From: Hymenobacter sp. GOD-10R
GTDB lineage: Bacteria; Bacteroidota; Bacteroidia; Cytophagales; Hymenobacteraceae
NCBI RefSeq assembly: GCF_035609205.1
Contig: NZ_CP141184.1
Span: forward strand, 434,001-498,000
DNA length: 64,000 nt
Reading direction: 5' to 3'
Below, one piece after another: positions 9,369 to 19,161 of the stretch. The notes beneath the pieces are model-generated. The model did not search any database. It was not told where the DNA came from and worked only from the letters and a program-made list of their open reading frames with translations. Position numbers and translations under genes: made by a program. How positions within the stretch are numbered: position 1 is the stretch's first letter; each line of letters starts with the position of its first letter.

Positions 9369-11585
9369 ATGACCAGAACCTTACCCTCGCTGCCCGGCTC
9401 GCCACGCCAGCGGCCGATTCACCGTTGGCTAAAACGAGCCGCGCAAAGCATCCCAAGCCGATGGGCCTCGCTTGCGCTCGGCGCTAGCCTCTTGGTAGCC
9501 TCCGCGCCGATGGCACAAGCGCAGAAGTATATGGAGCGCCTAAACCGCGGCGTCGTGGCCGTACGTACCAGCGCCAGCCAAGTGTACGTGGGCTGGCGCC
9601 TGTTCGGGACGGACCCAACGGGCATCGCGTTCAACGTGTACCGGGGCAGCACGAAGCTGAACACGACGCCCATCACGGGCTCTACCAACTTCGTAGATGA
9701 TGCGGGCACCGCCGCCACGGCGTACAGCGTGCGAGCCATCATCAACGGCGTTGAGCAGCCTTCCACGGAGGTGGCTAGCGTGTGGGGTAAGCAGTTTATG
9801 AGCATCCCGATTCAGGCGCCCGCCGGGGGCACCACACCCGATGGCGTGGCCTACACCTATAGCGCCAACGATGCCAGTGTGGGTGACTTAGATGGCGACG
9901 GGCAGTATGAAATCGTGCTGAAGTGGGACCCTTCGAATTCGAAAGACAACTCCCAATCGGGCTACACGGGCAACGTGTACCTAGATGCTTACGAGCTGGA
10001 TGGCACGCGCTTATGGCGCATCGACCTAGGAAAGAACATTCGGGCCGGCGCGCACTACACCCAGTTTATTGTGTATGATCTGGATAGCGACGGCAAAGCG
10101 GAGCTAGCCTGCCGCACCGCCGATGGCACCATCGACGGCAAGGGCACGCTCATTGGCAGCGCCACCGCCGACTACCGCAACACGAGCGGCTACGTGCTGA
10201 GCGGCCCCGAGTTCCTGACCATCTTCAACGGCCAAACGGGCGCTGCTATGGCCACCAACGATTTTGTGCCGGAGCGCGGCACCGTAACGAGCTGGGGCGA
10301 CAACTACGGCAACCGCGTTGACCGTTTCATCTCGACGGTGGCGTACGTAGATGGCAAGCGGCCTAGCCTAATCATGGGGCGCGGCTACTACACACGTTTG
10401 GTGCGGGTGGCCTGGGATTGGCGCAATGGCCAGCTCAGCCGCCGGTGGGTGTTCGACAGTAACAACGCAGGCAACGGCAGCTATGCCGGTATGGGCAATC
10501 ACCAGCTAACCGTTGGCGATGTGGACGGCGACGGCAAAGACGAAATAATAAACGGCGCCAGCGCCATCAATGATGATGGAACTGGTTACTATTCCAATGG
10601 CCTAGGTCACGGCGACGCCTTGCACATGAGCGATATGGACCCCGACACGCCCGAGCAGGAAGTGTGGCAGCCGCACGAAGAACCTGCCCGGTATGGTAAC
10701 TATGCTTTAGAATTCCGGAATGCTAAAACAGGCCAGCCTATTTGGGGAGTGCAAGGTACCGGCGACATTGGCCGGGGCCTAGCCGCCGACATCGACCCGC
10801 GCTACAAAGGCTACGAGTGCTGGGGCTCGACGGGCGGCCTGTACAACTGCAAGGGGATACAGATCGGGACCACCCGCCCGACGATCAACTTCGCCGTGTG
10901 GTGGGACGGTGACTTGTCGCGCGAGCTGCTGGATGCCGCTTATAACGCAACCTCCAACTCCAGCACCGTGCGCTTGGAAAAATGGAACTACACCAGCAAC
11001 TCCCTCACGCGCCTGCTGACGCCTAGCTTGCCCGAAAACGGCGACGGTCAAACCAACAACACGACCAAGGCTAACCCCTGCGTGACGGCCGATATCTTGG
11101 GCGACTGGCGCGAGGAAATCTTGCTACGCAACCGCGACAACACGCAGCTGCTGCTGTACACTACCACCGACCTGACCGATAAGCGTATTTACACGCTCAT
11201 GCACGATCCGCAGTACCGGGTGGCGGTGGCCCACGAAAACTCGGCCTACAACCAGCCTCCTCATCCTAGCTTCTACCTAGGTACGGACATGGCCGCTGCG
11301 CCCACGCCCAATATCATTCTGGCTGGCGACATCGTGACTGGTACCCGGTCGGCTACAAAAGTAGGATCAGTTATTAGCGTGTTCCCGAACCCAACGTCGG
11401 GTGCTATGCGCATCAAAACGCCAGGTGCTTTCACGTACCGCATCTTCGACCAGGTAGGTAAGGAAGTGGAAAGCGGCACCGCCCGCGAAGAATACGCCGC
11501 TGGTAGCAAGCTCAAAGCAGGTATCTACCTGATCAAAGTAGAGGCGGCCGGTACTACCGAGACGTTTAAAGTTATTAAGCACTAA
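9369..11585 (+). CDS. Rhamnogalacturonan lyase, PL11 family, with T9SS sorting domain
   Basis: Predicted secreted rhamnogalacturonan I endolyase (738 aa). The N-terminal signal peptide ends APMAQAQ, directly followed by YMERLNRGVVAVRTSASQVYVGWRLFG, the hallmark opening of YesW/YesX-type PL11 enzymes. The eight-bladed propeller has acidic calcium-binding loops such as GDLDGDGQYEIVLKWDPSNS, DLDSDGKAEL and GDVDGDGKDEIINGA. The C-terminal 75 residues (VFPNPTSGAMRI...LKAGIYLIKVE...TFKVIKH) form a T9SS type A sorting domain. The ATG at 9369 is preferred over TTG at 9327 because it starts a normal signal peptide. It complements the pectate lyases by attacking the rhamnogalacturonan backbone of pectin. 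Confidence 0.94.
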   Translation: MTRTLPSLPGSPRQRPIHRWLKRAAQSIPSRWASLALGASLLVASAPMAQAQKYMERLNRGVVAVRTSASQVYVGWRLFGTDPTGIAFNVYRGSTKLNTTPITGSTNFVDDAGTAATAYSVRAIINGVEQPSTEVASVWGKQFMSIPIQAPAGGTTPDGVAYTYSANDASVGDLDGDGQYEIVLKWDPSNSKDNSQSGYTGNVYLDAYELDGTRLWRIDLGKNIRAGAHYTQFIVYDLDSDGKAELACRTADGTIDGKGTLIGSATADYRNTSGYVLSGPEFLTIFNGQTGAAMATNDFVPERGTVTSWGDNYGNRVDRFISTVAYVDGKRPSLIMGRGYYTRLVRVAWDWRNGQLSRRWVFDSNNAGNGSYAGMGNHQLTVGDVDGDGKDEIINGASAINDDGTGYYSNGLGHGDALHMSDMDPDTPEQEVWQPHEEPARYGNYALEFRNAKTGQPIWGVQGTGDIGRGLAADIDPRYKGYECWGSTGGLYNCKGIQIGTTRPTINFAVWWDGDLSRELLDAAYNATSNSSTVRLEKWNYTSNSLTRLLTPSLPENGDGQTNNTTKANPCVTADILGDWREEILLRNRDNTQLLLYTTTDLTDKRIYTLMHDPQYRVAVAHENSAYNQPPHPSFYLGTDMAAAPTPNIILAGDIVTGTRSATKVGSVISVFPNPTSGAMRIKTPGAFTYRIFDQVGKEVESGTAREEYAAGSKLKAGIYLIKVEAAGTTETFKVIKH

Positions 11586-11598
11586 CCTCATAGCTAGG

Positions 11599-11663
11599 TT
11601 AGCGGTAAGCAAGGAAGCCAGTCGGAGTACATTGCTCCGGCTGGCTTTCTTGCTTACCGCTAA
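11599..11663 (+). terminator. Long hairpin terminator after the PL11 gene
   Basis: Arms of about 29 bp (from ttagcggtaagcaagg to its complement ending ccgctaa) pair with only two G-U wobbles around a short loop. It begins 14 bp after the stop codon; the stem is exceptionally long for a simple terminator. Confidence 0.7.
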
Positions 11664-11665
11664 GC

Positions 11666-11804
11666 CGGCTGCCGGTCCGACGCCCTAGGCGTCCGACCGG
11701 TTGCTGTCTGGTGTCGTCTGCATAAGCTAGGGGCGCGCAGATCGTTTTGGTGTCATGTTCTGCCGACAACCGGTCTGACGCCTAGGGCGTCGGACCGGCA
11801 GCCG
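11666..11804. repeat. Inverted repeat with 38-bp arms in an intergenic gap
   Basis: Arms 11666-11703 and 11767-11804 are reverse complements with one mismatch (cggctgccggtccgacgccc... against ...gggcgtcggaccggcagccg). The spacer is 63 bp. Each arm is itself imperfectly palindromic around CCTAGG. Together with the hairpin at 11599, this fills most of the 422-bp gap between the PL11 and SDR genes; no ORF is supported there. Confidence 0.85.
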
Positions 11805-12007
11805 ACTGGTTGGGGTTGCGCTGTTTGGTTTAACCTGAGTCAAACATTCTGACTAGATTATGCCTTGTTTGGTACGTGTTATTATATTAAAAGTCAATCG
11901 ATTAAGTACGATATAGCTGAAGAGGTAGAGGGAAGGACGGAGCGGCTGAACAATAACCCTACACCTCATGACCCGTTTTACCAACAACTTAAAACGACCT
12001 ACTTGCT

Positions 12008-12871
12008 ATGGAAAACAAACCAACCTCACTGCCCCCACAGGCCCAAGACCAGCAGCCCGGGATTGAGCAGGAGATGACGCCCCAACCGGAGTACATCCGT
12101 TCCAATTATAAAGGCAGCGACAAGCTAAAAGATAAAGTAGCCCTCATCACCGGCGGCGACTCTGGGATTGGCCGGGCGGTAGCCGTGCACTTCGCCCGCG
12201 AAGGCGCCGACGTTACCATCACTTACAAGCCCGAGGAAGAGCAAGACGCGTACGACACGCGCCAACTAGTAGAAGCTGAAGGTCGCCGCTGCATCACGAT
12301 TTCGGGTGATTTGCGCGATAAGCAATTCTGCGAGGATATTGTGCAACGCACGATTGATGAGCTAGGTAAGCTCAATATTGTGGTGAGCAATGCCGCTGAG
12401 CAGTTCGTCAGCACGGATGTATCGGAGCTGCCCGACGAGCAATTCGAGGATACCTTCAAGGTGAACTTCTTTCCGATGGTGTACGTGGTAAAAGCTGCTC
12501 TCAAGCACATGGGCGAGGGCGACTCCATCATTGCGACGTCGTCGGTAAATGCGTACAAAGGCAACCAGCAACTGGTAGATTATACGGCCACGAAAGGCGC
12601 TATCACAGCGTATATCCGCTCGATTGCGCAGCAATTGGCCGAGAAGAAGATCCGCGCTAACAGCGTGGCACCTGGACCCATCTGGACGCCGCTCATCCCG
12701 GCTAGCTTCCCGCCGGATAAGGTTGCTGAGTTTGGTAAGGATGTGCCCATGAAGCGCCCTGGTCAGCCCTCGGAAGTGGCCCCGGCTTATGTGTTCTTAG
12801 CGTCGGAAGATGCTTCCTACATCAGCGGGCAAGCTATTCACCCCAATGGAGGCTCGGTGCTGAATACCTAG
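12008..12871 (+). CDS. SDR-family NAD(P)-dependent oxidoreductase (YghA/general stress protein 39 type)
   Basis: Short-chain dehydrogenase (287 aa) with the 45-residue N-terminal extension found in the YghA/GS39 group (PEYIRSNYKGSDKLKDKVALITG). The cofactor loop is TGGDSGIGRA, then NAAEQ, and the catalytic S-YxxxK is TSSVNAYKG...DYTATKGA. The C-terminus AIHPNGGSVLNT is usual. Related proteins reduce aldehydes and are stress-induced in other bacteria; substrate here is not known. It is a single gene, closed by a terminator at 12893. Confidence 0.92.
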   Translation: MENKPTSLPPQAQDQQPGIEQEMTPQPEYIRSNYKGSDKLKDKVALITGGDSGIGRAVAVHFAREGADVTITYKPEEEQDAYDTRQLVEAEGRRCITISGDLRDKQFCEDIVQRTIDELGKLNIVVSNAAEQFVSTDVSELPDEQFEDTFKVNFFPMVYVVKAALKHMGEGDSIIATSSVNAYKGNQQLVDYTATKGAITAYIRSIAQQLAEKKIRANSVAPGPIWTPLIPASFPPDKVAEFGKDVPMKRPGQPSEVAPAYVFLASEDASYISGQAIHPNGGSVLNT

Positions 12872-12892
12872 GTTTCGCAATAGCTTTCAAGT

Positions 12893-12928
12893 AAAAAGGC
12901 GCTGGTTCTGACGGACCGGCGCCTTTTT
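12893..12928 (+). terminator. Intrinsic terminator
   Basis: The stem aaaaaggcgc(t)ggt / accggcgccttttt is followed by T residues, 22 bp after the SDR stop. Confidence 0.85.
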
Positions 12929-13109
12929 TATGTCTGGCTTCTAAAGGCAAGCTAGGGAGCAGTGCTACTTAGTCGTGCCTACTTGAGTAGTTGCTTTGAG
13001 GAAGGATGCCCGCCTTACGGTACAAAGCGCGAATTCTGCGGTACTTTGCGCGCGATTCAACTCGCTGATAAATTGTACTTTGAGGAACAAGGTGCTACTT
13101 CGCCTTCCC

Positions 13110-15401
13110 ATGTTATCACGACGCGCGCTCGGTACGCTGTTTCTATTTTGGTTCTTGGCCACGAGCATGAGCTGCTCGGCCGAGGCCATCTACCCACGGC
13201 TGAGCAAAGCCGCGTTCGACAGCTTGCTTGCGCAATTGCACCGCAGCCGCCCCGATACGAATCGAGTACAACTGCTGCTGCGGATAACGGACGACCTATT
13301 GCTCCAAAACGACGACCTAGGCACCGACCTGCAGCCAGCCCTAACCTACGCTCAACAGGCAGCAGCGCTGAGCGACCGACTACACTTCGCAGCTGGGCAC
13401 GCTGGTAGTTTGCTGATGCTAGGCCAAGTGCACGAGTATATGAAGCAAGACACGCTAGGTCCAAGCCTCATTCGGCGGGGCATAGCGCAAAGTCAGCAAG
13501 AGCATATGCCACGCCTTGAGGCCCTGGGCTGGCTCTACCTAGGACAAGGCTGCGGTTCGAGCCCCCAGGAGCTAGCTACCCAGCTCTACTGCTACCAACG
13601 GGCCCAAGTGTTGTTTCGGCAGCTAGGTAATAAGGAGGACGAAGCCTACATGCTGAAGTGCGTGGCCGATGTGCATTTACAGCAAGGCCACTCCGAGCAA
13701 GCCGTCCGGGAGTTGCTGGAGGTAGAAGCGCTCTACCGATCTGCGGGTCACCGCCGCATGCACTACACCTACGACCTGCTGCACGCCACGTATCGGCAAA
13801 TGAGTGACTACAAAGAAGCACTGCGCTACGGCCTAGCGGCGGTGGAGAGTGCCCAAGCCACCCGAGACACCTTCATTCTGGGAGGATTGTACGTGCGGTT
13901 GGCCGTTGCGTACCGCGAGCTAAAGCAGTATCCTAATTCTCTGGCGTACTACCAGAAGGCGTTGAAGAATTTTGAGCATAATGGCAACGACGTCAACGCA
14001 GTAGCTATGGCGGGAGCCATTGTGCGGGTAATGGTAGCGCAGCATCGTGCCCCGGAAGGGCTAGCTTTTTTTACGCAAGCCACCAAGCCCTATCTCACCG
14101 GCTCGCCCCGCGTACTTGTCCGCATTGCTGATTACATGACCGAACTGCATACCACGCTGGGTCACTATGTCGTGGCCGAGCACTATGCTAAGCAGATGGT
14201 AGCCTTTTGGAAGTCGGGCGCCGCCGACAATGGGGAGAAGAACACGCTTGGCTTGACGCTGGCGAAGTTCTATTTGCGTACCAAGCGCTACGATCAGGCG
14301 CGTGACTACTTGCAGCAGGTGCTAGCACTAAACCAGCACAGTGGCCCCGTGCTGCGCCGGGCCGATATTCATCTGCTATTGTTTAAGGCCGACTCTGCCC
14401 AAGGCCGCTTCCCAACGGCCATTGCCCACTACCAGCGCTACAAGCTGCTGAACGATTCGGTGTTCAACGAAACCAAAAACAAGCAGCTAGCCAGCCTCGA
14501 AATTCAGTATGATACCCGCAAGAAGGAGCAGAATATTACCCTGCTCACCAAACAAAACCAAGTGCAGCAGGCCCGCATTCGACAGCGTGAAGTGCAGCGC
14601 AACGCCACGCTGGTCGGCGCCGTGATGCTCGTGTTGCTGCTGGGGCTAGGCTATAACCGCTACCGCCTGAAGCAGCGCAGCAACCAACTTCTAGAAGCCA
14701 AACAGACCGAAATTAACCAGCAGAATAAGTCGCTCGCCCATGTGCTAGGAGAAAAGAGCGAACTGCTGGCCGAAAAGGAGTGGATGCTCAAGGAAATTCA
14801 CCACCGCGTGAAGAATAACTTGCAGATCATCAGTAGCTTGCTAGCTACGCAGTCTGATTACCTGCGTGATCCGCAGGCGGTGACTGCCATTCGGGAGAGC
14901 CAGAACCGTGTGCAAGCTATGGCCTTGCTGCACCAGAAACTCTATCAAGCCGATAGCCTAGCCCGCGTGAACATGGCCGAATACGGCCAGGAAATAGTAG
15001 ACAACCTGCTGCACTCCTTCGACTGCCAAGATACGGTGCGGCCGCTATTCACCCTCGATGCCGTCGAGCTGGATGTAGTGCTGGCTACGCCGGTTGGTTT
15101 GATTATCAACGAGGTAGTGACCAATGCCTTGAAGCATGCCTTCCCGCCGCCGCGCCGCGGCACCCTCACCGTCGAGCTGGTTGCCGTGGGGCCGCAACGC
15201 TACCAACTCACCATCGCCGACGACGGCGTGGGGCTGCCGCCAAGCTTCGACGTGCAACACAGCCGCAGCCTAGGTCTTACCATCATTCGTGGCCTGAGCC
15301 GGCAGATAGACGGCGTCCTCGACATCTCGCAAGCCGATGGCGTGCGGGTGTCGTTGCAGTTTGAAGCAACTAAAAAGCCCATTCGCGTGCTGACTACCTA
15401 G
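13110..15401 (+). CDS. TPR-containing sensor histidine kinase, HisKA_2 type
   Basis: Sensor kinase (763 aa). A signal sequence (about 1-25, FLFWFLATSMSCSAEA) leads into a helical region of tetratricopeptide repeats (about 40-480, e.g. SLAYYQKALKNFEHNG, YDQARDYLQQVLALN), one membrane helix (about 498-516) and a coiled coil. The phosphoacceptor domain is HisKA_2: WMLKEIHHRVKNNLQIISSLL with the histidine near residue 564. The HATPase domain shows NEVVTNALKHAF and DDGVGLPP. The ATG at 13110 is chosen because it begins the signal sequence. The gene converges on the sigma54 regulator at 15425 with only 23 bp between, so the two probably form one signalling pair. Confidence 0.9.
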   Translation: MLSRRALGTLFLFWFLATSMSCSAEAIYPRLSKAAFDSLLAQLHRSRPDTNRVQLLLRITDDLLLQNDDLGTDLQPALTYAQQAAALSDRLHFAAGHAGSLLMLGQVHEYMKQDTLGPSLIRRGIAQSQQEHMPRLEALGWLYLGQGCGSSPQELATQLYCYQRAQVLFRQLGNKEDEAYMLKCVADVHLQQGHSEQAVRELLEVEALYRSAGHRRMHYTYDLLHATYRQMSDYKEALRYGLAAVESAQATRDTFILGGLYVRLAVAYRELKQYPNSLAYYQKALKNFEHNGNDVNAVAMAGAIVRVMVAQHRAPEGLAFFTQATKPYLTGSPRVLVRIADYMTELHTTLGHYVVAEHYAKQMVAFWKSGAADNGEKNTLGLTLAKFYLRTKRYDQARDYLQQVLALNQHSGPVLRRADIHLLLFKADSAQGRFPTAIAHYQRYKLLNDSVFNETKNKQLASLEIQYDTRKKEQNITLLTKQNQVQQARIRQREVQRNATLVGAVMLVLLLGLGYNRYRLKQRSNQLLEAKQTEINQQNKSLAHVLGEKSELLAEKEWMLKEIHHRVKNNLQIISSLLATQSDYLRDPQAVTAIRESQNRVQAMALLHQKLYQADSLARVNMAEYGQEIVDNLLHSFDCQDTVRPLFTLDAVELDVVLATPVGLIINEVVTNALKHAFPPPRRGTLTVELVAVGPQRYQLTIADDGVGLPPSFDVQHSRSLGLTIIRGLSRQIDGVLDISQADGVRVSLQFEATKKPIRVLTT

Positions 15402-15424
15402 GTCAGGCCACCTAGGTAAGCAGG

Positions 15425-17956
15425 TTAGCGCACGGCGCTGATATTCAGCTTTTTCATGCGGGCTTCCAGCGTGGTAGGCTTCAGGCCGAGTAGCTCAGCC
15501 GCGCCACCCTGCCCCCGGATGCGGTTGTTGGCTTGGGTCAGCGCCGCCAGAATGGTGTCGCGCATGGCATCTTGCATAGGGCGCACGGCCGCATCTGAGG
15601 GGCTGGTGGCGGTTGAGAGTACTACTGGGCTTGGGGCCAGCGGTTCGGCCAGTGCCAGGGTCGGCGGCGTAGATAGAATAGCGGCTCGCTCCAGCACATG
15701 CTCCAGTTCGCGTACGTTGCCGGGCCACGCGTACTGCCGAAGTTGCTGCATCGAGGCATTGGCAATGCCGGTGAAGCGTTTGCCTAGCTGCTTACCTAGC
15801 TTGCGCAGAAAGTATTGCGCCAGCGGCAGAATGTCCTCAGGCCGCTCGCGCAAGGGTGGTATCAGCATCGGAAACACGTTGAGGCGATAGTACAGATCGG
15901 CGCGGAAGCGGCCGGCCGCCACTTCTTCCTGCAAGTTGCGGTTGGTGGCCGCCACAATGCGTACATCCACGACAATGGTGCCCTTGCCGCCGAGGCGCTC
16001 AATCTCTTTCTCCTGAATCACGCGCAGCAGCTTCGCCTGCATTTCCAAAGGCAGCTCCCCGATTTCATCCAGAAAGATGGTGCTGTGGTGAGCTAGCTCG
16101 AACTTGCCAATGCGCCGATCATAAGCTCCCGTGAAGCTGCCACGTTCGTGGCCAAACAGTTCCGATTCAATGAGTTGGGGCGGCAAGGCGGCGCAGTTTA
16201 CCTTCACCATCGTGCGGTCTTTGCGCTTCGAGAGGTTATGCACGGCCCGCGCAATAAGCTCCTTACCAGTACCAGTTTCGCCTAAAATCAGGACCGTGGC
16301 ATCAGTGGGCGCCACTTGGCCGATGCTCTTGAATACCGTTAGCAGCGGCGGACTCGTGCCAATGATTTCCTCGAAGTTGTGGCTGGTTTTGATTTCCTCG
16401 TTGAGGTAGGTTTTCTCCTGTTCGAGCTGCTCACTGAGCGTTTTGATGCGCTCAAATGCTAGCAGGTTCTCCAGCGCCAGCCCTAGCGGGCGGCTCAGCT
16501 CTTGCAGCAGCAGCAGGTCTTTGTTGGTGAAGGCATAAGCCGCGCGGCTCGCCACGACCAAGGCTCCCATTGTGCGGCCCTTGATCGTGATGGGCACATA
16601 CATCGACGACTGCAAACCCACATGCTCCCCGTAGCGCTGTGCTACCAGATTTTTGGCGCGGCGCTTTAGGCCTTCTTCGCCCACGTTTAGGGTCGGTTGC
16701 TGCATGAGGGGCTCCAGGTCGGCTAGGGCCTGCGGCCACTGCTGGCGCGTCGCGGTATCGGAGGCCGGCACCACCTCGTCGAGGTGCAGAAGCTGAAAGT
16801 GTCCATCGACTCGTTGCACGGTGGTGTCGTCTTGTGGGGTACCGAGCACCCGGGCCAAGCGGTAGAACGTGAGCAGGTCGAGGGGCAGCAGCTGGTGCAG
16901 CGCCCTGGCCACAACAGGCGCAATTTCTTCTAAGTCGCGGCCATTCTGAAAGGCACCTACCATGGCTAGCTCCACGCTCTTGAGCTTGCGGCGCTCGTCT
17001 ACTTCCTCACATACCAGCAAGTTATCCAGCGCCAAAGCAATCTGCGGGATGATGAGGCTGACGGCTTCGTACTCCTCGGGCGCGAAGCCGCTGGCAGCCG
17101 TCGTAGCAAGCTGCAAGCTGGTGAAGGAGTGCTGCTTGAGCAACACCGGAAACAGGGCCATCGACTGCACGCCAAACGCCGCGCGGCTAGCCCGCGCCGT
17201 CGGGTAGCGCTGGCACAGTTCTTCGAACGCCGCGCCGCTGAAAATGCCCGTTTCTTCCCCGAGCTGGTCGGGCGCCTGTTGGGTGAGCTTGGCCAGCAGA
17301 TCCTGGGGCGCGTCGCGACCTAGCAGCTCGGGTAAGTGGATGCGCTCAAACGTGCCCAGTGCCGTTTTGCGCAGCATGACCCAGTAAAAAGACTGCTCCT
17401 CGGGCAGGCCCATGCGCAGGTTGAGCACCGTGAACGGCACCAGTTGGTTGATCTGCGCAGCAATAGCTAGGCACAGCTGATCCCGGTCGCGGATGGAGAT
17501 GATGGCGTTGTTGACGGCTATCTGCGTTTGCTGTTGCTGGCGGAGCTTCTCCTCTTGGCTGTGGGCGTGACGGTAGCGGGCAATTTCTAGTGTCGTCAGC
17601 ACGTCTTTTTCGCGGAAGGGCTTGTTGAGAAAGCCAAATGGCTCGGTCACCTTTGCGGCTTCCAACACGCTGTCGGTCAGGTTAGCCGATAGATACACGA
17701 ACGGAATGTGCTGCTGCCGTAGCCAGTGGGCTAGGTCGATGCCGGTTGCCTCGCCTTTCAGAAAGATATCGAGCAAGACAATCGTGGGCGTGGCTTGGGC
17801 GACGAGTGCCTGCGCCGCCGCTACCGACTCAGCTAGGCCGAGGACTTGGTAGCCCGCTTTTTCCAAAATGCGTTGCAGGTCGTTGGCAATCAAAAACTCA
17901 TCTTCAACAATGAGGACAACCGCAGGGCTAGGTTCGGAAGAGGGGCTTAGCTGCAT
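15425..17956 (-). CDS. Response regulator: REC, GAF, sigma54-activating AAA+ and Fis domains
   Basis: Large sigma54-dependent activator (843 aa). REC domain: [13 protein letters not shown] and phosphoacceptor Asp about 63 in [10 protein letters not shown]. Two GAF-like regions lie at about 140-480. The AAA+ domain has Walker [23 protein letters not shown] (the sigma54-contact GAFTGA loop in the GSFTGA form), [20 protein letters not shown] and the arginine-finger region [14 protein letters not shown]. The C-terminal Fis-type helix-turn-helix reads [21 protein letters not shown]. The start at 17956 places the REC domain close to the N-terminus. It is convergent with the kinase at 13110. Targets are unknown; a candidate operator lies upstream at 18100-18134. 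Confidence 0.93.
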   Translation of the reverse strand: MQLSPSSEPSPAVVLIVEDEFLIANDLQRILEKAGYQVLGLAESVAAAQALVAQATPTIVLLDIFLKGEATGIDLAHWLRQQHIPFVYLSANLTDSVLEAAKVTEPFGFLNKPFREKDVLTTLEIARYRHAHSQEEKLRQQQQTQIAVNNAIISIRDRDQLCLAIAAQINQLVPFTVLNLRMGLPEEQSFYWVMLRKTALGTFERIHLPELLGRDAPQDLLAKLTQQAPDQLGEETGIFSGAAFEELCQRYPTARASRAAFGVQSMALFPVLLKQHSFTSLQLATTAASGFAPEEYEAVSLIIPQIALALDNLLVCEEVDERRKLKSVELAMVGAFQNGRDLEEIAPVVARALHQLLPLDLLTFYRLARVLGTPQDDTTVQRVDGHFQLLHLDEVVPASDTATRQQWPQALADLEPLMQQPTLNVGEEGLKRRAKNLVAQRYGEHVGLQSSMYVPITIKGRTMGALVVASRAAYAFTNKDLLLLQELSRPLGLALENLLAFERIKTLSEQLEQEKTYLNEEIKTSHNFEEIIGTSPPLLTVFKSIGQVAPTDATVLILGETGTGKELIARAVHNLSKRKDRTMVKVNCAALPPQLIESELFGHERGSFTGAYDRRIGKFELAHHSTIFLDEIGELPLEMQAKLLRVIQEKEIERLGGKGTIVVDVRIVAATNRNLQEEVAAGRFRADLYYRLNVFPMLIPPLRERPEDILPLAQYFLRKLGKQLGKRFTGIANASMQQLRQYAWPGNVRELEHVLERAAILSTPPTLALAEPLAPSPVVLSTATSPSDAAVRPMQDAMRDTILAALTQANNRIRGQGGAAELLGLKPTTLEARMKKLNISAVR

Positions 17957-18099
17957 GGGGTGTGGTAAGGAAAGGGCGGTAAGATGAGGTAGCCTGCCGG
18001 TAAGAAAACTCCCGGAACACCGCTCATCCACCTGCTTCGGAAGGAAGTGGGACGCTATGGAACAAAGCTCAGCAAGAAAGGTCTATTCGTCCAACGGTG

Positions 18100-18134
18100 C
18101 CTCCAATATAATGGAGCCTCTAGTATGTTGGAGG
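18100..18134. promoter_or_regulatory. Candidate operator: CCTCCAA / TTGGAGG inverted repeat
   Basis: cctccaa at 18100-18106 and ttggagg at 18128-18134 form an inverted repeat, with a further inner tggag at about 18112. The site lies in the 323-bp gap between the divergent sigma54 regulator (start 17956) and AraC gene (start 18280). No gene is supported in the rest of this gap. Confidence 0.35.
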
Positions 18135-18279
18135 TTCCGCAGTAGGTAAGGTCTATATTGATAAGTTAGTTAAATATATGTAGTTCAGCTACTTGCTGCT
18201 GATTTTATAGTTGAGCCGCGCTAAATAGCTGGCTGGCACCTGATTGGTGAAGTAGTAGCCGAACCAACGGCTATTCTAC

Positions 18280-19161
18280 ATGATGAAACGCCACATCCAA
18301 CACGACCCCTTAGTGCTGGAAGAGTTTGAGGCAACGACCTGGACCAGCTTCCGGCACCTGCGCAACCACTTCGAGCTTATTCAGATCCGCAGCGGGCACG
18401 GCGAATACGTCGTGAATAATCACCAGCTAGCTTACCGTGCCAGCGACCTGTTTCTGCTTGGACCCGCCGATTCCTATTCATTTACCATTGCGGAGCCGAC
18501 CCGCTTTGGCGTGCTAAAGTTCACGGAAGATTACCTTACCCAACTCACAGCCAGCGGCATTCACACCGGCGCTTGGCAACTGCTACGTGATTCGACGCTG
18601 CATGCGTCGCTGGGGCTGCTAGGCAACATTGAACTCACCCCTACGGAACAGCAGCAACTCGATGCATTGCTCGCCATCCTGTTTGCCGAAGCCGACAACC
18701 GTGGGACGCCCTTCAATGATACGTTGGCTGAGTCGCTGATGGGAGCCGTGCTCAGCATCATGGGGCGCCAGCTGGTGAGTAGTATGCCGAAGATGCGCCG
18801 CGTGCCCTCGTACGCGGAAGAAGCCATGCAGCGCCTGATTACCTATATCCGGCGCCACATCGCGCAGCCCGACTGCCTGCGTGTGGAGCGGCTAGCCGAT
18901 GAGTTTTCTTACTCGCCTAGTCACCTGAGCGCTTTGTTCAAACAGGCAACGGGCGAGTCGCTGGGCCAATACATTTTGCGCTACAAGCTGATGCTGGTGG
19001 AAGCTAGGTTGCAGCTAAGCACCCTCACGGTGTCGCAAATAGCTGAAGAGCTAGCTTTTACGGATGTGTGCCACCTGAACAAGCTGTTCAAAAAGCACTA
19101 CCACGCCACGCCATCCGACTACCGGCGGCACCTTGCCACCCTAGCTTCCGTCAGCATATGA
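18280..19161 (+). CDS. AraC-family transcriptional regulator
   Basis: Regulator of 293 aa with an N-terminal cupin-like sensing domain (FELIQIRSGHGEYVVNNHQL...DLFLLGPADSYSF) and a C-terminal AraC helix-turn-helix pair at about 190-285 (RVERLADEFSYSPSHLSALFKQATGESLGQYI...TVSQIAEELAFTDVCHLNKLFKKHYHATPSDYRR). The effector is unknown. The stop overlaps the start of a second AraC gene by ATGA, so the two regulators are co-translated, an unusual tandem. Confidence 0.92.
   Translation: MMKRHIQHDPLVLEEFEATTWTSFRHLRNHFELIQIRSGHGEYVVNNHQLAYRASDLFLLGPADSYSFTIAEPTRFGVLKFTEDYLTQLTASGIHTGAWQLLRDSTLHASLGLLGNIELTPTEQQQLDALLAILFAEADNRGTPFNDTLAESLMGAVLSIMGRQLVSSMPKMRRVPSYAEEAMQRLITYIRRHIAQPDCLRVERLADEFSYSPSHLSALFKQATGESLGQYILRYKLMLVEARLQLSTLTVSQIAEELAFTDVCHLNKLFKKHYHATPSDYRRHLATLASVSI

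Noticed and set aside
13020-13085. Two GTACTTTG motifs before the kinase as promoters
   Set aside because: They have one base too few to fit TAnnTTTG, and no -33 box is seen.
12996-13109. Longer N-terminus of the TPR kinase from TTG 12996
   Set aside because: The added 38 residues have no similarity or signal character; the ATG at 13110 begins a normal signal sequence.
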